Of a stretch of 10,651 nt of DNA, positions 1 through 7,935 are shown one piece after another (position 1 is the first letter of the stretch; each line of letters starts with the position of its first letter). The notes below the pieces were generated by a model. It was given only the letters and a program-made list of their open reading frames with translations, was not told where the DNA came from and did no database searches. The position numbers and the translations under genes are program-made. Location of the stretch: NCBI GenBank assembly GCA_964582265.1, contig CAZOQT010000041.1, positions 1-10,651 on the forward strand. The letters are read 5' to 3'. Source of the stretch: JBAZYK01 sp964582265 (GTDB lineage: Bacteria; Patescibacteriota; Gracilibacteria; UBA1369).

Positions 1-6
1 AAAATA

Positions 7-1038
7 GTGATAGAAGTTGTTTTAGAAAAACCTGCAGGGAAAATTATTACTATTGGAGAGGAGTTTGACCCAATAAGGATAGAAATTGACCAACAAGGAG
101 CCAATAGTTGGACCGATATCCATATTCCAGGAATAATCGAGCCTTTACCAGCTCACGCAGATGAAAAAAAATGGCCAGAAAATTGTGATAGTGGGCATGT
201 AACTTATCGTTGTTCCCAATATGTTTTTTATACACATAAAAATGAGCCATGGTTTAAACCAGATTTGCCCAATGCCATTAATCCCACAAACTTTGTCGAT
301 TTTTTGAATAGGCGCGGTTATGAAATGATCAAAAAAGATGAAAAGATTATGGACGGTGATGTAGTGGCTTATGTTGGTGATGATATTTGTTTTGATGAAG
401 GGGTAAAACATTTTGGCATATATTTGCAGGGAAAAGTGCAATCAAAATTTGGACATGGAGGCATTTACCGCCATGAAATTTTTGCAGTACCTAATGATTA
501 TGGTGATCTTGTGTATGTGTTTAGAAAGACTTCGGATAAATATGATGTTTTTCCTTCTATGAGAGAAGATGGCAGCATGTCAGTTCCATATAATGAAGTG
601 AGACAAAAGTTAGATGTTGAATGGACTGAAAAAAAAGTATTATATGGGCATTCAGCGGATTTTGTATTTAAAACAGTTTTACAGAAACCATGGGCAAAAT
701 GGCAGATGTGTCATCTTGATGCTAGGTCCCACCGTGTGGAAGAATTTTTAAAAACAAAATTATATAATCGCGTCAAAGATCCACAAGATGGCGATATAGT
801 AGTTTATTGCGATGGCTCGCACCCAACCTTATTTGGGATCATGAGAGGGGGGAAAGTTTTAACCCAGCAATCATCAGATAAACCAATTATGGAATTTGAA
901 TTGGGTATGTTACCTAATTATTTTGGAGAAACTGCTTTGTTTTTTCGCAAGCGTGAAATAAGTAAAATTACCGTTGCCTCAAGAAAAAAATTATTAGATT
1001 TGGGTATTTTAGCTGATTTCTCAGATACATCCGACTAA
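7..1038 (+). CDS. Duplicated NlpC/P60-like (DUF7689-like) protein, 5' end uncertain
   Basis: The protein has about 343 residues and two related units. Unit one (about 60-174) has a Cys in VTYRCSQY (C69), a GDVVAY strand, KHFGIY with H135, then SKFG, RHE and NDYGDLVYVFRK. Unit two (about 225-316) repeats the order with QMCHLD (C235), GDIVVY, TLFGIM, GKV and PNYFGETALFFRK. The Cys, His and late polar order and the SKxG...H...YG...R ending recall papain-like NlpC/P60 folds, especially families annotated DUF7689; this match is from memory. In unit two, Leu275 sits where unit one has His135, so that copy is probably not catalytic. No signal peptide or membrane segment is visible. The frame stays open to the window edge, so GTG at 7 may not be the true start. 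Substrate and role are unknown. A terminator follows at 1096. Confidence 0.75.
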   Translation: MIEVVLEKPAGKIITIGEEFDPIRIEIDQQGANSWTDIHIPGIIEPLPAHADEKKWPENCDSGHVTYRCSQYVFYTHKNEPWFKPDLPNAINPTNFVDFLNRRGYEMIKKDEKIMDGDVVAYVGDDICFDEGVKHFGIYLQGKVQSKFGHGGIYRHEIFAVPNDYGDLVYVFRKTSDKYDVFPSMREDGSMSVPYNEVRQKLDVEWTEKKVLYGHSADFVFKTVLQKPWAKWQMCHLDARSHRVEEFLKTKLYNRVKDPQDGDIVVYCDGSHPTLFGIMRGGKVLTQQSSDKPIMEFELGMLPNYFGETALFFRKREISKITVASRKKLLDLGILADFSDTSD

Positions 1039-1095
1039 TGAGAATTAAACTGCAGTTTGAACATCGCGCCATAAGGAGCTCCAGAATACATTAAG

Positions 1096-1117
1096 CGCCT
1101 CTAAAAGAGGTGTTTTT
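1096..1117 (+). terminator. Rho-independent terminator after the duplicated NlpC/P60-like gene
   Basis: The arms CGCCTCT and AGAGGTG form a 7-bp stem (one G-U pair) around an AAA loop, followed directly by TTTTT. It lies 58 bases after the stop codon and insulates the transport genes downstream. Confidence 0.75.
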
Positions 1118-1159
1118 GTTGTTTCTATGAACTATTTTCTAGCATGCACAATTTTAGGC

Positions 1160-1177
1160 TATAATTGATGCTATAAT
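1160..1177 (+). promoter_or_regulatory. Tandem TATAAT boxes upstream of the CNNM/CorC gene
   Basis: GCTATAAT occurs twice, 12 bases apart, with TATAAT at 1160-1165 and at 1172-1177. The second is preceded by TGC, giving an extended -10 (TGnTATAAT). No good -35 is visible. The distance to the ATG at 1213 (35 bases) suits a short leader. The same TGCTATAAT occurs before the antiporter gene and, on the minus strand, before the membrane protein gene at 5990. Confidence 0.6.
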
Positions 1178-1212
1178 CGTAATGCAAATGCATATTATCT
1201 ATTTTTAAATTA

Positions 1213-2526
1213 ATGAATCAGTTTGCGAGCGAAGTAATATTGGTGATCATTCTGATTCTGCTGAATGGCTTTTTTTCCGGGACGGAAGTTGCCCTTATTT
1301 CACTTAGAAAAACTCGAGTTCGCCAGCTCGTTAAAGAAGGCAATAAAAGCGCAATGTTGGTTGAAAAAACCGTTAAAAACCCTGAAGAGTTCCTGGCGAC
1401 TATTCAGGTCGGCATAACCTTAATAAGCACCATAGCATCGGCTTTTGCCGGGGCAAACATAGCGGATGCAATTACCCCATGGCTTCAAAATCTGCCTATT
1501 GAGTTCATTGCGCAAAATGCGAAAGGATTCAGTTTTGCCCTAGTGGTTATAGGTATCACTTATTTAAGCGTCATTTTGGGTGAACTTATTCCTAAATCTC
1601 TTGGAATCAAATTTTCGGAAAGATTTTCACTACTTGCTGTATACCCTCTTTATGTACTCTCAAAAATCGCATATCCAATCACCAAACTGCTTACAGCCTC
1701 CAGCAATGTTGTGTTAAAACTTTTCGGCGACAAAACGAGCTTCACTGAATCTAAATTAACCGAAGAAGAGCTTCGATCAATTCTCTACGAGAGTCATAAA
1801 GCTGGTACCATAAAAAAAGACGAACATGAAATTCTGGATAACATATTCGATTTTTCAGATATTGCGACTGGCCAAATTATGACACCACGCTCAAAAATAT
1901 TTGCGATTGATCTGGACGAACCTTATGAAAAAAACATAAACGCAATTATTGAATCAGGATACACCAGAATCCCTTTATTTAAGGGCAATATTGATAATTT
2001 GGTGGGAATATTAAATATAAAAGATTTGCTCAAGAAGCTACAACAAGATCCCCGTGTGAATTCCTTTGATGGCTTGGTCAAAAAGGCTTATTTTATCCCA
2101 AACACACAACGCATCAGCAATCTGCTCAAAAATTTTCAAAAAGAAAAAATCCATCTTGCCATGGTAACTGATGAACATGGTGATATTGACGGCCTTGTGA
2201 CAATTGAGGATATTCTTGAGGAAATAGTGGGAGATATTTCTGACGAAAGTGATGAAAATCAAAAACTTATAATTCCTCAAAAAGATGGAACATACTTAGT
2301 TGAAGGAGATATTAGTGTTGTGGATTTTAACCGATTTTTCAAAACTGCACTGCCGGAAGATCAGCAATTCACAACAGTTTCAGGGCTTCTCCTGGACAAG
2401 TTCGAAAAAATTCCCGATATAGGAACTTATACTATGATCTCAAATATTGAATTTAAAATCAAAGACACAACGGAAAGGGCAATTAAAGCTGTCTTAGTCC
2501 GCAAAATAATAGAGGAAAGTGCTTAA
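1213..2526 (+). CDS. CNNM/CorC (HlyC-like) CBS-domain membrane transport protein
   Basis: A 437-residue protein of the usual length for the hemolysin C/CorC/CNNM family. The N-terminal CNNM (DUF21) membrane region spans about 1-185 and contains NGFFSGTEVALIS (18-30) and GELIPKSLG (123-131), both typical. A CBS pair covers about 205-345, with IMTPR (222-226), SGYTRIPLF (248-256) and GLVTIEDILEEIVGDI (327-342). A CorC/HlyC C-terminal domain runs from about 355 to 430. Family members bind nucleotide at the CBS pair and are linked to Mg2+ or other divalent cation efflux; the substrate here is an inference. The ATG at 1213 follows a strong -10 and no Shine-Dalgarno is visible. It is the first of three transport genes. 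Confidence 0.93.
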   Translation: MNQFASEVILVIILILLNGFFSGTEVALISLRKTRVRQLVKEGNKSAMLVEKTVKNPEEFLATIQVGITLISTIASAFAGANIADAITPWLQNLPIEFIAQNAKGFSFALVVIGITYLSVILGELIPKSLGIKFSERFSLLAVYPLYVLSKIAYPITKLLTASSNVVLKLFGDKTSFTESKLTEEELRSILYESHKAGTIKKDEHEILDNIFDFSDIATGQIMTPRSKIFAIDLDEPYEKNINAIIESGYTRIPLFKGNIDNLVGILNIKDLLKKLQQDPRVNSFDGLVKKAYFIPNTQRISNLLKNFQKEKIHLAMVTDEHGDIDGLVTIEDILEEIVGDISDESDENQKLIIPQKDGTYLVEGDISVVDFNRFFKTALPEDQQFTTVSGLLLDKFEKIPDIGTYTMISNIEFKIKDTTERAIKAVLVRKIIEESA

Positions 2527-2530
2527 TTTT

Positions 2531-2555
2531 TATACATTTTGTGCTATAATGTATA
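2531..2555. repeat. Perfect 8-bp inverted repeat overlapping the -10 box
   Basis: TATACATT (2531-2538) and AATGTATA (2548-2555) are exact reverse complements around a 9-base spacer. The right arm overlaps the end of the TATAAT box. This could be an operator for a dimeric repressor or an RNA hairpin; there is no T-run after it, so a terminator is unlikely. Confidence 0.5.
2542..2550 (+). promoter_or_regulatory. Extended -10 promoter of the antiporter gene
   Basis: TGCTATAAT lies 28 bases upstream of the ATG at 2578, in the 51-base gap after the CNNM/CorC gene. It sits within the inverted repeat at 2531-2555. No clear -35 is seen, which is normal for extended -10 promoters. It implies that the antiporter and exchanger genes can be transcribed independently of the upstream gene. 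Confidence 0.6.
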
Positions 2556-2577
2556 GATGTAATTTTACATAAATACG

Positions 2578-4362
2578 ATGAGCACAAAACAAAATATCAC
2601 ACGCATAAATCATATCAAAAATTATGGTTTAATTTTGCTTACTCTTTTTTTAAGCTGGCTAATTTCATTTGGCGCAGTGCAGTTATTGCATTCTTCATTT
2701 TTTGAACATAATGAACATCTGCAAATGATCCCGATCTTATTGGATATAGTGCTTGTTTTTGCATTAGGATTCATAGCCTACGAACTCGCAAAACCAACCA
2801 TCGTTCCCTCCTTTGTGATTGCCATTTTTTTTGGTTTCGTTAGTCAAAATATTCTTTCCTTTATTACACAAAATCCGACAGCACTTACAATATTAACCAC
2901 CATCGGTGCGACATTGATTCTTTTTGGAGGTGGTCTGGAAACTCCATTTGTAAGGTTTAAAACCCTAATAGGTCCAATTTTATCGATTGCCTTTTTGGGG
3001 ACTATTATTACTGCCCTGATGTTTTCACTAGTTCTTGGCAGTATTACCCAGCTTTTTAACTTTGTAATGCCGATCGCGGCCATTATTCTGCTTGGTATTT
3101 CGCTGGCTTCAACAGATCCGGCAGCAATAATTCCGAGTTTTAAATCGCTACTATTTCACAAACCAAGAGTAAAGCATATCGCAATTAGCGAAAGCGCTCT
3201 TAATGACGTAATTGGAGCCCTTATAACTGGCATTTTCCTGTCTCTTTTTACAACTAATTTTGTTCCTAATTCGATAATAGATGCATATACTAGCCTTTTA
3301 AACCTGGATAATATCCTTGCAATGCTTAAGATAGTTGCAATTGGTGTAGGTTCGGGCATTTTTGGGTATTTTGTTTTAGACATGTGGAGCAAATGGAAAG
3401 AGCGCATTGAATCAGATGGCGAAGCTGATGCTGCTTTATTTATGGCAGTTCCGCTATTTACTTTTACACTCGCTACAGCCTTGGGCGGGAATGGATTTTT
3501 GGCTGTTTTTGTTGCGGGACTTCTTTTTCAACTAAGATCACATGTGGTTCATGTTGAACACTTTTTTAATCATACAATTGAAGGTTTTATGAAGCCCCTT
3601 ATCTTTATGTTACTGGGCACACTAGTGAATTTTCAGATTCTAAAAGAGTTTGCACTTCCTGGCATTATTATGGGTTTGATATTCATGTTTATTTTGCGAC
3701 CAATTACTGTCTTTTTATCTCTCTCCCCCTTTACGAGAGGGAAACATAAACTTACGTTAAAAGAGCTCATTTTCTTATCGTTTGTGCGTGAAACCGGAGT
3801 AATACCGGCCGTTTTACTTGTAGGAATTAAAGTAGCGGGTATCCCAGGAAGTGACATGGCTTTAGCCATAGGAATGTGGATTATCCTATTAACTCTAATC
3901 ATCCAACCACCACTTACCCCATATCTAGCAAAGGCGCTTGGGATTGCTGAAGATCTCCCTCCATTCCCAAAGCAGAACCACGGAGGCCCTGTGGCGGTTC
4001 TTTGCAGCAGAGGCTACACTTTTCTGCAGAGATTAGATTTTGTGATTGAGTGGTCACTTAAACATCACGTTCAAAATGTGCTGCTACTCCATTGCCCCGA
4101 GGACAAATATTCAGAAAAATTTATGGAAGAGGTACATGAAGTTGCTGATGTCCGTTTTAAATCCATAAATAATCGGCTCTCGAGCGAGAATATCAAAGAA
4201 TTGAATTTCAAATTTATAGGACGACCTGGGACTCTGGAAGAAAATATTGAATCCTTGGTGGAACAGGGCAATATCTCCATAATCTTCGTTGGTTCAAAAA
4301 TGCTAGATTATCGCTTAGAAAATGTTAAACAACTTAAGGTGCCATTTATTTTCATTAAATAA
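2578..4362 (+). CDS. CPA-family Na+/H+ antiporter with USP-like C-terminal domain
   Basis: A 594-residue protein with about a dozen hydrophobic segments from residue 15 to 455, then a soluble tail. The membrane part carries hallmarks of monovalent cation/proton antiporters of the NhaP/CPA1 kind: GGGLETPF (117-124), ASTDPAAI (177-184), ESALNDVIGA (205-214), GGNGFLAVFVAGL (303-315) and RETGVIPAVLL (404-414). ESxxND and TDP are the conserved ion-site motifs of this family. The tail (about 466-594) alternates strands and helices (PVAVLCSRG, VLLLHCPED, IIFVGS) and resembles a universal stress protein fold, which in antiporters is thought to be regulatory; this is an inference. It has its own extended -10 and no Shine-Dalgarno. 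The next gene starts 5 bases after its stop. Confidence 0.9.
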   Translation: MSTKQNITRINHIKNYGLILLTLFLSWLISFGAVQLLHSSFFEHNEHLQMIPILLDIVLVFALGFIAYELAKPTIVPSFVIAIFFGFVSQNILSFITQNPTALTILTTIGATLILFGGGLETPFVRFKTLIGPILSIAFLGTIITALMFSLVLGSITQLFNFVMPIAAIILLGISLASTDPAAIIPSFKSLLFHKPRVKHIAISESALNDVIGALITGIFLSLFTTNFVPNSIIDAYTSLLNLDNILAMLKIVAIGVGSGIFGYFVLDMWSKWKERIESDGEADAALFMAVPLFTFTLATALGGNGFLAVFVAGLLFQLRSHVVHVEHFFNHTIEGFMKPLIFMLLGTLVNFQILKEFALPGIIMGLIFMFILRPITVFLSLSPFTRGKHKLTLKELIFLSFVRETGVIPAVLLVGIKVAGIPGSDMALAIGMWIILLTLIIQPPLTPYLAKALGIAEDLPPFPKQNHGGPVAVLCSRGYTFLQRLDFVIEWSLKHHVQNVLLLHCPEDKYSEKFMEEVHEVADVRFKSINNRLSSENIKELNFKFIGRPGTLEENIESLVEQGNISIIFVGSKMLDYRLENVKQLKVPFIFIK

Positions 4363-4367
4363 TTGGA

Positions 4368-5369
4368 ATGTTTTGGATTGTTCTTTTTCTTATTTTAGGC
4401 TTTGCTCTATTGATAAAATCTGCGGATTATTTCGTAAATGGGGCTGCGGGAATTGCTAAATGTTTTAATATTCCAAAAACAATTATAGGACTGACATTAG
4501 TGGCTTTTGGCACAAGTGTGCCTGAATTAACTGTATCCATATTATCCGCGACCCAAAACAATCCTGATTTAACAGTAGGCAATATTATTGGCAGTAACAT
4601 AGCAAACATCGCTTTGATATTAGGCTCAGCGGCCATTTTACGATCACTCCCTGTACAGCCAAATACTGCTACTCGAGATATACCTTTAAATATACTGGCA
4701 TCAACTGTTTTCCTAATATTAGGCTTTGACCAATTTTTCCAAAACCAAAGCGTTACATTTAACCGTTATTCATTGGGAGACGGGATTATCCTTTTAAGTT
4801 TTTTCATAATTTTTATTTATTATATTTATGGTTATTTTAGAGCGTCGAAAAATAAAGAAAAGATTATTGAGAAAAAAGAAAACATACATCAAAAAGACCC
4901 TATATTAAAACTTATATTTATGATTTTAGGAGGATTAGTGGGAGTCTTTGTTGGTGGAAAGCTTGTAGTGGATAACGCAGTCTTGCTTGCTCGTTTTTTT
5001 CATTTAAGCGAAGCCTTTATTGGCCTTACCTTGGTGGCAGTTGGAACATCCTTGCCAGAACTAATGACTTCCCTAGTGGCGGCAGTCAAAAAAGAAAGTG
5101 ACATTGCGATCGGGAACATCGTGGGAAGCAATATTTTCAATATTTTTTTGGTTCTTGGGGCAACCGCGGTTATCCATCCTATAAATTTTGATCCAAAACT
5201 AATAGTAGATTCAATATTTCTATTATTTTTCTCCTTGGTTTTATTTATATTTGTTAATAAAAACCAACAACTTTCAAGGTTAGGAGGTCTCTTTTTGTTA
5301 TGTAGTTACTTTATTTATCTTTTCATTCTTGGTTCAAGAGATGTGATTTTAGCATTTTTCATATCTTAA
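4368..5369 (+). CDS. CaCA-family Na+/Ca2+ exchanger-like protein
   Basis: A 333-residue, very hydrophobic protein with the two inverted alpha repeats of the CaCA superfamily. Repeat one has AFGTSVPELTVS (46-57) and GNIIGSNIANI (71-81). Repeat two has AVGTSLPELMTS (224-235) and GNIVGSNIFNI (249-259). The Glu of each PEL and the Asn of each GSN form the ion site in known exchangers. A charged cytoplasmic loop, rich in Lys and Glu, lies at about 158-177. Length and pattern match the YrbG type of bacterial exchanger. The ATG is 5 bases after the antiporter stop, so the two are almost certainly co-transcribed, coupling Na+/H+ exchange to Na+-driven Ca2+ export. The coupling is an inference. Confidence 0.93.
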   Translation: MFWIVLFLILGFALLIKSADYFVNGAAGIAKCFNIPKTIIGLTLVAFGTSVPELTVSILSATQNNPDLTVGNIIGSNIANIALILGSAAILRSLPVQPNTATRDIPLNILASTVFLILGFDQFFQNQSVTFNRYSLGDGIILLSFFIIFIYYIYGYFRASKNKEKIIEKKENIHQKDPILKLIFMILGGLVGVFVGGKLVVDNAVLLARFFHLSEAFIGLTLVAVGTSLPELMTSLVAAVKKESDIAIGNIVGSNIFNIFLVLGATAVIHPINFDPKLIVDSIFLLFFSLVLFIFVNKNQQLSRLGGLFLLCSYFIYLFILGSRDVILAFFIS

Positions 5370-5384
5370 AAAAATCGCTAAAAT
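5346..5384. terminator. Possible bidirectional terminator between convergent genes
   Basis: ATTTTAGC (5346-5353) and GCTAAAAT (5377-5384) are perfect 8-bp inverted arms, with T5 and A5 tracts just inside that can extend the stem. It straddles the stop of the exchanger and lies between converging genes. The stem is AT-rich and the T-tracts are internal, so it is weak. Confidence 0.35.
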
Positions 5385-5420
5385 TGCCTCACAGCCCCCA
5401 TTAGGCGCCTCAAAAAAACG

Positions 5421-5990
5421 TTATTCGTGATTGCTGTAAACATCAAAAATTATTTCCGCTTTTGCCATTTTTTTATTGAAGAGAAGCTCATTGCCTTCAT
5501 TTTTTGAGTTGTAAAATATTTGATCTAAGCCATACCATGTCATAAACCATCCTGCTGGTTCCAATATGACTCTTAAAAAATTATTTAAAATATTCCCCTC
5601 AAAGGATGTTGAAATTGTAGCCCCAATCATCAATATGGTGCCCAAGAAGGTTAAAAGAATCCCCTTTCTTTTGTACTGCGTCTGCTCAAGCTCTTGATGA
5701 GAAGCTTTCTTTTTAAAATAGTGATGTAATCTTGATGAAATTATATGCTCAAAAGTTTTATTCTTTTGGCTTTGAGGAACCAAGAAAACCACTTCCATAT
5801 TTTCGCCATTTACTTCCTTTATGATTTTTTTGGTTTCATTTAGAAAATCATCGGATAACTCCCGCAATGAATAAGGCCTGGGGTCAAAATCGGAAAAGAT
5901 ATTATTATAATGATCAAGCCATAAATTGACTCTAATCTTTTGATCTGTTTTTTTTATTTCGTATTCAGCTGGCGCTAAAGTTGTTTCCAT
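5421..5990 (-). CDS. Conserved two-helix membrane protein with FSDFDPRPYS motif
   Basis: A 189-residue protein. The soluble N-terminal part has the sequence FSDFDPRPYSLRELSDDF at 32-49, which I recall in a widespread family of conserved hypothetical proteins with no assigned function. The middle (50-107) is charged and helical. Two hydrophobic segments follow, about 109-128 and 138-160, separated by a short loop. The C-terminus returns to the soluble side and contains MAKAEIIFDVYS. The predicted topology is both ends cytoplasmic with a helical hairpin in the membrane. No catalytic motif is visible. It lies downstream of the transketolase genes on the same strand, but has its own extended -10 in the 63-base gap, so it is probably a separate unit. 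No Shine-Dalgarno is seen. Confidence 0.8.
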   Translation of the reverse strand: METTLAPAEYEIKKTDQKIRVNLWLDHYNNIFSDFDPRPYSLRELSDDFLNETKKIIKEVNGENMEVVFLVPQSQKNKTFEHIISSRLHHYFKKKASHQELEQTQYKRKGILLTFLGTILMIGATISTSFEGNILNNFLRVILEPAGWFMTWYGLDQIFYNSKNEGNELLFNKKMAKAEIIFDVYSNHE

Positions 5991-6017
5991 ATTTATTTTT
6001 CTAAAAGTTTTCCTTAC

Positions 6018-6026
6018 ATTATAGCA
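6018..6026 (-). promoter_or_regulatory. Extended -10 promoter of the FSDFDPRPYS membrane protein
   Basis: Read on the minus strand this is TGCTATAAT followed by GTAAG, 28 bases before the ATG at 5990. It is identical over nine bases to the boxes at 1169-1177 and 2542-2550 on the plus strand. The -35 region is not recognisable. Confidence 0.55.
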
Positions 6027-6053
6027 GAAAAATGGCTTTTAGGTATATAGAAT

Positions 6054-6998
6054 TTACTTTTTCCGTCCAATTACAAGTTTAGCTTTTTCGTAAATTTCTT
6101 TACTGGTGATGCCGTATTTTTCCATTAATTCTCGTGGTTGGCCGGATTCGCCAAAGGTGTCATGAATTCCAACCATCTCTACGGGAACTGGCAAATTTTG
6201 AGCAAGAACTTCTGTAACTGCGCTCCCCATACCACCGTTGAGTTGATGCTCTTCTGCTGTTACCACACATCCAGTTTTTTTAGCGGAATTGATAATTGCT
6301 TCGCTATCTAATGGTTTAATGGTGTGTAGATTAATAACTTCGGCGCTAATACCTTCGCTTTGTAATTTTTCCGCTGCATCCAGGGCTTCTGCAACCATTG
6401 GGCCACAGGCAATCATGGTGACATCTGTGCCTTCACGCATGGTGATTGCTTTCCCAACTTCAAAAGGAGTGTCCGCAGAAGTAACGACCGGCACTTTTTC
6501 ACGCCCAAAACGAAGATAAACAGGTCCATCAATTTTGGCAGCAGCAAATACGGCCTTTTTCATTTCGTAATAATCAGCCGGAACAATTACGGTCATGCCA
6601 GGCAAGACGCGCATAATAGCAATTTCTTCCAAAGCCTGATGGGTTGCACCATCCGGACCTACAGAAATTCCGCCGTGTGCTCCTCCTAATTTAACATTTA
6701 ATTTGCCATAACAAAGGCTGGTGCGAATTTGCTCCCAAGCGCGGCCTGAAACAAACACACCATAAGTTGCAACAAAAGGGATCATGCCAGTGAGTGATAG
6801 TCCTCCCGCTACGTTAATCATGTTTTGTTCAGCAATTCCCATATCAAAAAAACGCTGTGGGAATTTATCTTTAAACTGGCAGGTTAAGGTTGATTTAGCC
6901 AAATCGGCATCAAGCACACAAACGCGGGGATCACTTTCTCCAAGGGCGATAAGTGCGTCTGCCCAGCCCTGGCGGGTTAACATCATTTCTCGTGGCAT
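6054..6998 (-). CDS. Transketolase, C-terminal subunit
   Basis: A 314-residue protein matching the second half of a transketolase: the pyrimidine-binding domain (about 6-170) and the C-terminal transketolase domain (about 185-310). MGIAEQNM (53-60) holds the invariant Glu57 that activates the thiamine ring. GGAHGG (105-110), GPDGATHQ (114-121) and DTFGESGQPRELM (280-292) are the expected substrate and cofactor motifs. Paired with the N-terminal subunit it should make an active heteromeric enzyme moving two-carbon units between sugar phosphates in the non-oxidative pentose phosphate pathway. The gene starts 34 bases after the N-subunit stop on the same strand, so they form an operon. A 1-deoxyxylulose-5-phosphate synthase half is less likely, because both halves match two-subunit transketolases in order and length. 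Confidence 0.93.
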   Translation of the reverse strand: MPREMMLTRQGWADALIALGESDPRVCVLDADLAKSTLTCQFKDKFPQRFFDMGIAEQNMINVAGGLSLTGMIPFVATYGVFVSGRAWEQIRTSLCYGKLNVKLGGAHGGISVGPDGATHQALEEIAIMRVLPGMTVIVPADYYEMKKAVFAAAKIDGPVYLRFGREKVPVVTSADTPFEVGKAITMREGTDVTMIACGPMVAEALDAAEKLQSEGISAEVINLHTIKPLDSEAIINSAKKTGCVVTAEEHQLNGGMGSAVTEVLAQNLPVPVEMVGIHDTFGESGQPRELMEKYGITSKEIYEKAKLVIGRKK

Positions 6999-7032
6999 GT
7001 TTGTTTAATTAGTAATTAATAATTGGTAATGT

Positions 7033-7935
7033 TTATGCGCTGGCTAATGCAGGCTGTGGTTTAACTTCTTCCTGTGGTTTCAATTTTGCTTCCTGTTCAT
7101 CAAGTTCCTTTAGTGCTAGCGCGAGTTCGTCCGCATTTGGGGCGCGACCGTGCCAGCCGGCTTGTCCTTCCATAAAAGAAATGCCTTTGCCCTTAATAGT
7201 ATTTGCAATAATTACGATTGGACGGCCTTTTAAGGTTAGAGCCTGATTTACCGCGTCTCGAAGTTGAGTAAAATCGTGACCGTCTTTTACCTCAATCACA
7301 TGCCAATTAAAGCTCTTGAATTTTTGATCGAGCGGATGAACACCCATAACATCTTCAACATAACCATCAATTTGTAATTTGTTGTAATCAACAAAAAGAA
7401 TCAAATTATCCAGACGATAATGTGCTGCAGACATGATTGCTTCCCAACTTTGACCTTCCTGTAAATCGCCTTCACTGCTTAATCCAAAAACGCGATTTGG
7501 TTTTCCCTGAGCCTTTAAACCAAGCGCGACCCCGGTAGTAATGGAAAGATTTTGGCCGAGTGATCCACCGGACATTTCCATCCCTTCTGGATGAAAACGT
7601 GAAGGATGCCCCTGCAAAGGTGAGCCCAGTTTGCGAAAAGTTGGCAGCACGTCAGGATTAAAATATCCGTTGCGCGCCAAAATTGAATATATGGCAGGAG
7701 TAATATGGCATTTGCAGAAAATCATGCGATCGCGATCTTCCCAGGTAGGATTTTTAGGATCAAATTTAAGAAATTCGCTGTAAAGAAGTACCAGAATTTC
7801 TGTTGCTGAAAGCGATCCACCTGGGTGACCAGAACCCGCTGCGGCTGTCATTTCTACTATGTCGCGGCGCATTCTAATGGCCCTGCGCATCAGTTCATTT
7901 AAAGAAAGTGGTGTATTTATCATTTTATTTGGCAT
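7033..7935 (-). CDS. Transketolase, N-terminal subunit
   Basis: A 300-residue protein matching the first half of transketolase, which binds the diphosphate of thiamine diphosphate. AAGSGHPGGSLSATE (32-46), the CHITPAIYS stretch (76-84), LQGHPSR (107-113) and GGSLGQNLSI (123-132) are family motifs. The cofactor motif reads SSEGDLQEGQSWEA (153-166) and ends at DYN (183-185). The usual GDG or SDG is SEG here, so the Mg2+-binding Asp is Glu155. A Lys/Glu/Pro/Ala-rich tail (281-300) follows the domain. The ATG at 7935 gives MPNKMINT; a second ATG at 7923 is equally possible, as neither has a Shine-Dalgarno. It leads the operon with the C-terminal subunit. Confidence 0.93.
   Translation of the reverse strand: MPNKMINTPLSLNELMRRAIRMRRDIVEMTAAAGSGHPGGSLSATEILVLLYSEFLKFDPKNPTWEDRDRMIFCKCHITPAIYSILARNGYFNPDVLPTFRKLGSPLQGHPSRFHPEGMEMSGGSLGQNLSITTGVALGLKAQGKPNRVFGLSSEGDLQEGQSWEAIMSAAHYRLDNLILFVDYNKLQIDGYVEDVMGVHPLDQKFKSFNWHVIEVKDGHDFTQLRDAVNQALTLKGRPIVIIANTIKGKGISFMEGQAGWHGRAPNADELALALKELDEQEAKLKPQEEVKPQPALASA

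Noticed and set aside
1047..1082. Palindromes AAACTGCAGTTT and GGAGCTCC after the first gene
   Set aside because: Short self-complementary words without context; likely chance.
5400..5417. TTAGGCGCCTCAAAAAAA as a terminator for either converging gene
   Set aside because: The right arm of the hairpin is missing and AGGCGCCT alone is a palindrome without a loop.
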